From NCBI GenBank assembly GCA_025765595.1, contig JAIVFH010000064.1, positions 1-64,000 on the forward strand: DNA of 64,000 nt, given 5' to 3'. The DNA is from Obelidium mucronatum (Eukaryota > Chytridiomycota > Chytridiomycetes > Chytridiales > Chytriomycetaceae). The position numbers and the translations under genes are program-made. Every line of letters starts with the position of its first letter. Positions within the stretch are counted from its first letter, which is position 1. Positions 55,827-64,000 of this stretch are shown in pieces. Below the pieces are notes generated by a model. It searched no databases. It saw only the letters and a program-made list of their open reading frames with translations, and was not told the DNA's origin.

Positions 55827-57718
55827 ATGGCCTCAGACTCGTCAACTCCGCTTCTTGCTGCTCAGCACCAACCAACGCCGCCAGCAACACCGACAGCTAC
55901 GGAAAATATTGAAGATAACGGTATTTCCTTTTGATCCTATTTGCTTCAAAAAATTCAAGGTCTTTGAGAAGTTGTATTGAGTCCATCCTAGTTAAGATAT
56001 TGAGGTTTCCGAAGAATCGCACAACAAAGGCAACTCTGTCGTTGAAGCCATTTACCACATCATGTGAGTTGAAGAGCGAGCTTCTTTCTGTCGATTCAGC
56101 ATCGGCACTGTGACTTGCACAATCACGACTTTCGGATGTTAATTCCGTGCCTCCCGAAATTGACACATCCAGCCACCACCCAGCTACTAGGTACTTACAA
56201 ACAAAACTTCGTTTGTAGATGCGTTATTGCAGGCTCCGGCGTTCTCCAGCTCCCTTACGCTTTAAACCAGAGCGGCTGGATTGGTGTGGGACTCATCCTC
56301 TTTGCCGCCTTTGCAAATAACTATTCAGGAAAACTGCTCATCAAATGTTTATATGCAAATGGAAATAGTGAGGATGGATCGCGAAGGCTCAAAGGGTTTT
56401 CGCATATTGGGTTTGAGGCATTTGGGGATACTGGAAGGTGGTTGGTGGAAGGTTTCACTTCCGCAATGTTGCTTGGTATGTATCTACTCGTTTATCCGTT
56501 TAGTATTTTTTTCGGTTTAGTTTGGAGGAAACTCGCGTTGGATGTATGTTGGTTTATAACAGTTTCGGTTTTTTTTTTCAGGCGTCCCGATAGTGTATCT
56601 GATTCTATCAGGCATGAACTTGGAACTCATTTTTGGAATCTTTTCAATGAAAGGCTGGTGAGAAACCCCCCTCCTGTTTTTATTACCGCGGTCCGCTGCT
56701 AAGTCGACACATATCATTCAGGATCGTGATAAGCGCATTACTTGTCCTTATTCCTTTCGTCACTTTCAAAACTCTCAAAGAAATCGCCGTCTTTAGCGCT
56801 TTTGGAGTCTTTGCAACTCTTGTGGTTATTGCGACAGTGATTTTCTATTCTATCCACGATTTTCCTCTTAAACTCGGGGAAAGTCACGCATAAATACGTC
56901 GACCTGAGTCAATTTGCTTCTGCATTGGGAAGTATCAGTTTCTCGTATGCTGGCAACTATATTTATCCGGAAGTGGAAGCCTCCATGGCAGAACCTAAAA
57001 AGTTTCATTTGGTGCTTTCCCTGTCAATGGTTATCATTTCTGTCATGTATCTTGTGACTGCTATCCTGGGTTACGGTGAGAAAACAATTTCTTGTTTGAA
57101 TTACAAAATATAACTAATTGTTGTGCGGTTTCATTCTTTTCAGCTGCATACGGAAACTTGACAGACTCTCCAATTCTCAATAATCTTCCCAAAGGATTCA
57201 TATCCAATTTCAGTATTTTCGTGATCACATTACACGTTCTCCTGGCGATTCCAGTTGTTGTGACAACATTTTCTCTGGAAATGGAACGACGATTTGATTT
57301 ATTAAAAGTCGCGAATGGGGATACGAAACGAGAAGACATGTATAGAATTGTTTTACGAATTGGAATCATGGCTTTCATTGTGGGGCTAGCGATTGCGATT
57401 CCGTTCTTTAAGGATTTCATGACTTTGCTGGGTGCCGTTGCGAATACAGTTGAGCATATTTTCCTTACGTTTTTTTTTTTGTTTGTTAACAAAGTGAAAT
57501 TATTGTAGGCTCTTATATTTGTATTCCCGGTCATCTTTGATTTTAAATTGTTTGGGTTCAATGAGCGGCCGTTATCAGAAAAGCTATTTGGGATACTAAT
57601 CCTTATTATGGGAGTCTTTGGAGGTGTGGTCGGCGGGTATGAGGCTATTGTGGCTCTTGTGAATGATATCAATGGAGTTCCCAATCCAGGTGGTGGCGGT
57701 GGTCACTATTTCTTTTAA
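55827..57718 (+). CDS. AVT/AAAP-type amino-acid transporter, copy 1, with a +1 shift
   Basis: Eleven-helix amino acid/auxin permease family protein of the vacuolar AVT group. Small exons: 55827-55919; about 55998-56065 (DIEVSEESHNKGNSVVEAIY); from 56219 (VIAGSGVLQLPYALNQSGW, LFAAFANNYSGKLLIKCLY); from 56582 (VPIVYLILSGMNLELIFG); from about 56724 (ALLVLIPFVTFKTLKEIAVF); to 57075; 57144 to about 57446; and from 57510 to the stop (FGGVVGGYEAIVALVNDI). AGSGVLQLPYAL is the family's TM1 signature. A GGGG run at 56876-56879 puts the next exon segment (KVTHKYVDLSQFASALGSIS) one frame away from the preceding helix; one G fewer would match copy 2. About 440 residues after correction. Confidence 0.85.
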
Positions 57719-58629
57719 TACTTATCCATGCTCCCGCAAGAAAATGCGTTTGGTTGTGATATCCTTGCAATGACATAATTCCAATGTTGAAAACCCCCCT
57801 TGATTATGAACGAAGTTAACAACAAATTCATTGCCTAACACCAATTGGAAAGGAACCTTGTCACGTACAGAGTTTCATTTGAAATGCTGAATATAGTCCT
57901 CTGACGTTTGTGTTTGTCAAAGCCGGGGAGGTGACCTTTCAGAGCAGCTCAGTAAGAAGAAAGATCGGAAAGTGACCGACAGCAACGACATTATTCATCG
58001 CAATTTTAAACCCTGACGTCAACTACTGGAATTGCTTTGAGCCTATTTGTTGAGCATTTGGTATTTCAAGTTGGCGCTTCTAGTGCTTGACGTTGGAGCT
58101 CTGCAGCCCCATCAAGGCAGCAGCATGAGAGAAGTGTGCTTCAAAGGAGTAGCTCACAACATTTTTGTCATCGCCTAAATTAGTGACAGGTTCGAATTAT
58201 ATCTGGAGACAACAAAAATGCACGCGCAACGTCTGCTCCGAGCGCTAACCCTTCGAAAAACCCGCCAGCGCGCCGGCCGACTCCTTGGAAGATGCCGCCG
58301 TATTTTGCGCATTTGCTTCTGCGCCCGCGGCCGGCGTTGCGCCAGCCGCGCATTTGCATTGTTTGTCTCTGGTTACTTGTTGTGCACTACAAAAATATCA
58401 CAAAAATATAATAATGAATTTAGAGTAAATGAAAAAAAGAGAATAAATCAATTATTAAACTACATACAAAGGTTTTTACTTTTTTTGGCCACTTCATAAT
58501 GAATTTTCGGTTACATCCATTGTCATTTCAAGCCCAACACAATTATAAAGAGATACCTCCGCCCCTTTCCCCAAAAAAGTTTCCCAATAATCATACTGCA
58601 TTCATTTTCTGTACATTCCCACACATATC
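57719..58629. other. Intergenic, no supported gene
   Basis: About 900 nt. An Arg-rich open frame at 58218-58499 falls in a locally GC-rich patch, has no splice context or recognisable motif, and is not credited. A 3' end for the transporter and a promoter for the repeat-protein gene must lie here; a TATAAA-like word is present near 58545. Confidence 0.5.
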
Positions 58630-61034
58630 ATGCATCTCAAACATCTGCTGCTCTTTGTCGTTGCCGCTGCCTATGCCGCTCCTGTCCCAAACGAATCCGC
58701 TGAACCCAACGCTGTTGCTGGCAACGCCGAAGGTCCAAGCAAGCCAACTCCTCTTGACGGTGCCATCATTGCCAAAGTTGCCAATGCTGAAGAGCCACCA
58801 AAAGCCGAAGGCGAGGCAAAGAAGGAAGGCGGTATCAAGGAAGGCGGTATCAAGGAAGGCGGTATCAAGGAAGGCGGTATCAAGGAAGGGGGAATTAAGG
58901 AAGGAGGAATTAAAGAAGGAGGAGCCGAAGGTGGCGCCCGTGAGGGAGGTATCCGCGCTGAAGGAGGTATCCGTGCTGAAGGAGGTATTCGTGGCGAAGG
59001 AGGTATCCGAGGCGAAGGAGGTATTCGTGCTGAAGGAGGTATCCGAGGCGAAGGCGGAATCATCCGCGAACCCATTCGTCTCCCACCACCTCCTTTGGAG
59101 CGTATTAACGGTGGTCTCGGTGGAGAAATTCTTGGTGGTGAGGGTGCTGGTGGCGTTATATTCGTCAATGGTATCTCTCAAGGAGGGCGAACAATCATTC
59201 CAGGTAAAATATAACTTTAATATTATAAGTATATTAAGCCTTATCTAAATGAAATCAAGGCTCCGTCCTCGGCCAATGGGGTGCTGAACTCGGCTTGAAC
59301 TCCCACACCATCGGTCTCGCCACTCGTGAAATCATTAACATCCAGTTAAGATCAATTGACCCTGCATTCTTTTTTTTGATGTAAATGAACTTACAATCAG
59401 CATCTCTTTACTTCTAGACCACGAATCAATGTCCAAAGCCACATTTCTCAAATCGTCAGAAACACGGGTCTCACCCAAGCGCATGTTGTTCTCTTGTGCA
59501 GACGCGTCTCTGAAGTTCCAATCATCAGAACCATGCCACGCGTTCACGTTATTGTTCAAACCATTGCTCATCTCATGATGCCTCCAAGGTATTTGAACAC
59601 GCGCGAATATAAATGCCCCCGAATATGAATTTAACCAAACTAATCGATAAAATTCCCAGATTGATCCAAACCCGTGTCATTGAGCAACGTCCAATTGTTC
59701 TTCAAGAACACGTCGTTCAACGGATCGTCCCACACTTGCAAGTTCTTGGAATCAGACAAGAAGTCGGTATCCAGCACATGCAAGTCATTCTTGGAAACTG
59801 GGGTCTTTGGAGCCACGCTGGGTTGGAAGGAGGAATTGGTGGTGGTCTGATTCGTGTTGTCGGTGGCATTGAAGGTGGAGTTGTCCACCCAGGAGTCATT
59901 GGGGGTGAGGGTATCGGGGGCAGAATTATTGGAGGCGAAGGCCTTGGTGGACGCATCATCGGCGGTGGTGAAGGCGGTATCATTGGTGGTGAGGGTCTTG
60001 GTGGTCGCATCATTGGAGGGGAAGGTATCATTGGAGGTGAGGGCCTTGGTGGCCGTATCATTGGAGGCGAAGGCCTTGGCGGTAGAATCATTGGCGGTGA
60101 AGGTGGTATTATCGGTGGAGAAGGTCTCGGAGGTAGAATCATCGGAGGAGAGGGCCTTGGAGGTCGTATTATTGGAGGTGAAGGCCTTGGAGGTCGTATT
60201 ATTGGAGGTGAAGGCCTTGGCGGCAGAATCCTCGGTGGCGAAGGCGGTATTATCGGTGGAGAAGGTTTGGGAGGCAGAATCATCGGAGGTGAGGGTCTCG
60301 GTGGTGAAGGAGGCTTGTTGGGCGGACGACTTGAAAAGCGTGAACACCCAGCGGAGGAGGCTCCAAAGCCTGCTAAGGAATCCAAGGAGGCCGCCAAGGC
60401 GGAAGAAGTTGATCCAAACGCCGCTGCCACCCAGAACTTGATTGCCGGATTCCTTGAAAAGATGGCACAAGACGCGCCCACTGCGGCCAAGTTTTCAAGC
60501 GAGGAAGTTAAGAAATGGGTTTCTGACCTCGCTTCTGAAAGCAAGCAAGTTCCATTGGCGATTGGAGGTATGGCTGCCGTTATCGGTAACGCCATGATGG
60601 AGTCTGGTGTTGTTTCTGGAGCTATGATTGATGGTTTGGTTAACATGGCTTTCAGCAAAGACCCTGAGGTTATTCAGAAGGCCTTGGAAGCCGAATTGCC
60701 CCAAGAAGGAGAAGCGTCAAAGGAAGGTGGTGAGAAGAAGGCTGAAGGAAAATCCATCGAAGGGGAGTCCAAAGCCAAGGAAGCGAGTGCTCACGGAGAA
60801 ACCAACAAGGAGGAAGGCCAAACTGCTAGTGGCGAGGCTTCACACAACCCTGAAACCAAGAAGGAGGGCGAAACCACCAGTGCCGGAGACAAGAAACAGT
60901 CTCTCAGCCAAAACAAGGCCGAAAAGGCGCCTGAATCTCCCTCAGCATCTCCCACGACAACCACCATTGTTTCTAGCAATGCTGGCACTATCACAGCATC
61001 CCTGATTTCTTTAGTTACCATTCTTTTCCTTTAA
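58630..61034 (+). CDS. Secreted Gly-Glu-Ile repeat protein with GPI-type C-terminus
   Basis: Exons 58630-59203, 59260-59344, 59418-59588 and 59660-61034 join in phase (734 residues). An N-terminal signal peptide (MHLKHLLLFVVAAAYAAPVP) leads into two repeat blocks. The first has KEGGIKEGGI then RAEGGIRGEGG units (about 60-140). The second has about fifteen GGEGLGGRIIGGEG units (about 380-510). Between them lies an ordered, non-repetitive part spread over small exons (RINVQSHISQIVRNTGL, LRVIEQRPIVLQEH-like). A mixed Lys/Glu/Ala region follows. The end is Ser/Thr-rich with a hydrophobic tail (SLISLVTILFL), typical of a GPI-attachment signal. This suggests a cell-surface or wall protein, perhaps adhesive or elastomeric; no known family was recognised. 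The repeats are also recent at the DNA level (33-36-nt units). Confidence 0.8.
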
Positions 61035-61274
61035 TACATGAGTCACTTCTGTTCATTACGTAATTCGAAAGTCGGCGCTGGTTGTCGTCTGGCATTTGTG
61101 TAATAAAATATCGTTTGCATAGTATTATTTTACTGCTATTTATCATGGTGAAACACCTGTCTTGTACGTAACCAGTTCACTTCACTTCATTGTTGTTGAC
61201 ACACTGCACCGCAAATAAGAGAATAACGCTTAAATGCCTCCTTTATTTATTAATATTTCACTCATAAATGCAAA

Positions 61275-61595
61275 TCACGCTCGCACGCAGCCAATCTTAT
61301 CTGGAAACTTTACGCGACAAATGTTCCCAGCCAAACAAATTTGGACTACATTCCACTGCACTTGATTTGTTACCAAATGGCGTCCTGTCTGGAACAGAAT
61401 ATTTGATCCCTTCTTTCCGCTGCAGATGTACGATCCGATTGGTAAATCGTTGGCGTTCGGCAGAAGTGGTTCGTCGATGGAGACTATAATATCAGACGCC
61501 AACTGTTTGACCCCTTCCAAGAGATTAAACTTCCAAGGCGCAGAAAAACATGCTGAAGGGAAGACAAAGATGTATAGGAATCTTGATATTAGCAT
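61275..61595 (-). CDS. Small secreted cysteine protein, copy 1
   Basis: Single exon, 106 residues. A hydrophobic signal peptide (MLISRFLYIFVFPSACFSA) precedes a short acidic stretch and a module with four Cys: PIGSYICSGKKGS, then a Gln/Val/Trp strand (TNQVQWNVVQIC), LAGNICRV and a final IGC. The same layout (PIG-x-x-x-C, then W, C-x-x-G-x-x-C, C) occurs in the protein at 63500-63994, so the two are paralogues either side of the AVT copy 2 gene. The pattern is reminiscent of short chitin-binding modules of CBM19 kind, but the match is by eye only. Confidence 0.6.
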   Translation of the reverse strand: MLISRFLYIFVFPSACFSAPWKFNLLEGVKQLASDIIVSIDEPLLPNANDLPIGSYICSGKKGSNILFQTGRHLVTNQVQWNVVQICLAGNICRVKFPDKIGCVRA

Positions 61596-61737
61596 GGTTG
61601 GTTTCGAAAAAGAAAAGACAATGAGGAGCGCGAGTCATTGTGATGACGTCAAACGCTGATCGATGTTAATATAAGTAACGTATTCAGAGCAGGCAGACTG
61701 TTCTGCATCTGTTCTATAAATATTAACCAAACTGGAC

Positions 61738-63417
61738 ATGTCAACGCCAACGGCCTACACGAGCGTCCATAGCCGACCTGACTCTCCAGAAAACTCCGGT
61801 ACGTATGTGTTGACCAATACGATGCTTGTGTCTGGTGTGCAATCTGACATACATGGTTCCAAGACTCCAACTTGGAGATTGAAGATGAATCCCACGGCCA
61901 CAAGGGCAACACGGTTTCCGAAGCCATTTATCATATAATGTATGTTCTGGACTGGTGAGGGTTCGGACCATGTTTGCGGCATATCAAATTCTCTCTTTGA
62001 CAGATGTGTTGTTGCTGGATCTGGAGTCCTCCAACTTCCCTATGCACTGAACCAAAGTGGATGGATCGGAATCGCTCTGATTGTTTTTGCGGCATTTGCA
62101 AACAACTATGCAGGAACTCTGTTGATCAAGTGCTTGTATTCAAAGGCTGGGCAGGGGAAAACTGGTCGCCGATTGAAGGGATTCTCACATATTGGATTTG
62201 AAGCTTTCGGTCGGCCAGGCCAGATTCTTGTCGATACATTTACTGATGCCATGCTTCTTGGTGCGTCCTGGTTGCTTAGCTTTGCTTATCAATATAGTTT
62301 TCTTGGACCAACCACGACCTCCACCACCACTTCCAAAAAGGTGTCCCGATTGTGTATTTTATTCTAACTGGCATGAATTTGGAGTTTTTGTTTGGGCTGT
62401 TCTCCATGAAAGTTTGGTTAGTCTGGACTTGAAATACTTGGTATTTAAGTGTATACTTAGGATGATCCTAAGTGCTCTTCTTGTTTTGATACCGTTTCTA
62501 CTGTTCAGGAGCCTGAAAGAGATTGCTATTTTCAGGTTTGTTGTCCTGTTATAAACAGTCAAGCTAACCACGAAGCCCATAGCGCGTTTGGTGTATTTGC
62601 CACCCTCGTGGTAATAACCACTGTTTTCTTTTCTTCTATTCGCGATATGCCCATAAACTATCCAAAAGTCACGCACAAGTTCATTGACTTTTCGCAATTC
62701 GCATCCGCGCTTGGCAGCATCAGTTTCTCGTATTCTGGCAATTTCATCTACCCACAAGTTGAATCCTCCATGGCAGAGCCAGAAAAGTTTCATACAGTAT
62801 TATCTCTATCAATGATTATTATTTCAGCGATGTACCTTATCACAGCTGTTGTTGGATACGCTGCCTACGGGAACTTGACGGATTCTCCAATCTTGAACAA
62901 TCTACCCCCAGGACTCATTGCGAATTCCGCAGTATTTTTGATCACGGCTCATATTCTTTTCGCGATTCCAGTGCTCGTCACTTCTTTTTCCTTGGAAGTC
63001 GAGCGTCGGTTGCATCTTACGAAACTCGCAAATGGAGTTGAATTGGTAGAAAACCGATATCGAATCGGTTTGCGTTGTGGGTTGATGGTTTTGATTGTTG
63101 GGTTAGCGATGGCCGTGCCATTTTTCAAGGACTTTATGACGTTGTTGGGTGCACTTGCAAACACAGTTGAGTATAGGATATTCGCGCTCATTCTATTAAT
63201 CATTGACTCTTATCAGGCGTTGATTTTTGTATTTCCTGTTGTTTTTGATTTTAAGCTGTTTGGGTTCAATAATCGGGTGTGGACAGAAAAGATGTTTGGT
63301 ATTGTCATCATAGTTGTTGGTGTGTTTGGAGGTGTTGTTGGAGGTTATGAGGCGATTATTGCATTGATCAATGACATAAACGGAACAGGTGGTTCAAAAA
63401 AGCCAGGAGGTCATTAG
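61738..63417 (+). CDS. AVT/AAAP-type amino-acid transporter, copy 2
   Basis: Paralogue of the 55827-57718 gene with the same exon plan. The first exon (61738-61798) gives MSTPTAYTSVHSRPDSPENS. A small exon (about 61887-61938) gives ESHGHKGNTVSEAIYHI. The TM1 exon from about 62004 carries VVAGSGVLQLPYALNQSGW. Later exons: VPIVYFILTGMNLEFLFGLF (from about 62341), the ALLVLIPFLLF piece (about 62470-62535), and the long exon from 62583 (AFGVFATLVVITTVFF, KVTHKFIDFSQFASALGSIS, GYAAYGNLTDSPILNN) to about 63163. The last exon, from about 63218, ends INGTGGSKKPGGH at the stop codon (63415-63417). All joins are in frame and no shift is needed, unlike copy 1. It probably exports or stores neutral amino acids at the vacuole; substrate unknown. 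Confidence 0.87.
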
Positions 63418-63499
63418 GGTAAATGCTATGGTATGATTCAGTCTTTTAATGGTATTCAATAAATCGAAAAACGGTATCTTTCCTCCTATCAAAAACCTA

Positions 63500-63816
63500 T
63501 TATCTGCAACCGACGTAGTTGACTTTACCCCCCGTCATGTCAACAATACAACTGGTTCCTGGACCACAAACAGCGTGAGCACGCCAGCCAACTTCTGTGG
63601 TGGTGAGGTAATTTCTCTGGTACAAGCCATTCCCGTTGCAAACAAACGTGCCAATCGGTGCATCATCTGGAAACAGAGGAGCATTGTACGAGTTGGATAC
63701 ATCACTTGCTTCTTGAAGTCTTCCGTTTGCGCCATCTTGAGGAGCGGCATTTGGAGCTGGTTGGCCTTTTGCCTTTTGCGCAGCAGCAACAGACGTTGTG
63801 GTCACTTTCTTTATTG

Positions 63817-63848
<32 letters not shown>

Positions 63849-63994
63849 CTCTGTTGTTGTAGCTGTTGCTGTTGCTGCTGTCTCCACACTGCAAGTGCAT
63901 CTTGATAGTCATCATCATCATCACGAATGTGGGGGGGAAGTGCGTGACCAAGCGATATGACACACAGACCTGCCAAAAGAGTGGATATCTTCAT
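63500..63994 (-). CDS. Small secreted poly-Gln cysteine protein, copy 2
   Basis: Single exon of 164 residues, start at 63994 close to the window end. A signal peptide (MKISTLLAGLCVISLGHA) is followed by an acidic patch (DDDDDYQD) and a Gln tract encoded by about 20 CAG/CAA codons interrupted by Leu and Arg. A Lys/Ala/Pro linker leads to the Cys module (PIGTFVCNGNG, Gln/Trp strand with VGWRAHAVC, GPGTSCIVD, VNYVGC). The C-x-PGT-x-C motif resembles CBM19-like chitin-binding modules. The module is shared with the protein at 61275-61595, which lacks the Gln tract. Probably secreted or wall-associated. Confidence 0.72.
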
Positions 63995-64000
63995 CTTCTT

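Noticed and set aside
58180..58210. GGTTCGAATT as a tRNA T-arm
   Set aside because: No matching acceptor stem or anticodon arm could be folded around it by eye.
58218..58499. Arg-rich 93-residue frame
   Set aside because: Composition-driven frame in a GC-rich patch, no conserved motif, no splice or expression hint.
59640..60658. Minus-strand frames of 276 and 313 residues
   Set aside because: Mirror images of the GGEGLGGRIIGGEG repeats of the secreted protein; the plus-strand frame has a signal peptide, phased exons and a GPI-type end.
63780..63880. CAG/CTG repeat as a possible CRISPR-like or satellite array
   Set aside because: It is a coding poly-Gln tract in a small secreted protein; there are no spacers, and this is a eukaryotic genome.

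Overview
This window is nuclear DNA of a flagellated (zoosporic, chytrid-like) fungus. It combines an axonemal dynein heavy chain, which needs a cilium, with fungal hallmarks: homoserine O-acetyltransferase (MET2), an APSES/ankyrin cell-cycle transcription factor and a HAP2/NF-YA subunit. Genes are dense and broken by many short GT-AG introns (about 43-130 nt, often with a CTAAC-like branch site). The exon joins given here were checked by hand for reading phase wherever stated.

Layout. 0-7.5 kb is a decayed, repeat-rich stretch. It holds two lineage-specific multi-exon genes, two arrays of AGGAGC-type degenerate repeats, a truncated frameshifted hAT transposase on the minus strand, a GGTTTG inverted repeat, and two partial copies of an unknown gene family. 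7.5-22.2 kb is one minus-strand gene of 19 exons for a roughly 4600-residue inner-arm axonemal dynein heavy chain, closest to the DNAH6 type. It is divergent from a TMEM242-like gene (22.3-23.1 kb).

23.2-35.1 kb carries three minus-strand nucleolin-like genes (acidic/Lys repeats, two RRMs, RGG tail). A 6.5-kb CMC (CACTA-type) DNA transposon sits between the second and third copies. It has terminal inverted repeats starting CACAG, a plus-strand transposase and an opposite-strand companion gene.

35.3-50.9 kb is housekeeping and regulatory: HAP2/NF-YA, an APSES/ankyrin factor, an RRM protein, a Fab1/PIKfyve-type lipid kinase without a FYVE domain, a BAR-like proline-rich adaptor, mitochondrial inner-membrane protease subunit IMP2 (head-to-head with the adaptor, start codons overlapping), and a decayed FHA-kinase-like gene.

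51.9-64 kb holds recent duplicates: two tandem MET2 genes, two AVT-type amino-acid transporters, and two small secreted Cys-rich proteins. Between the transporters lies a secreted, probably GPI-anchored Gly-Glu-Ile repeat protein.

A recurrent oddity is single-nucleotide +1 shifts inside otherwise well-conserved genes (NF-YA, the RRM gene, MET2 copy 1, AVT copy 1). This looks more like residual insertion errors in a long-read assembly than biology, but the sites are listed for checking.
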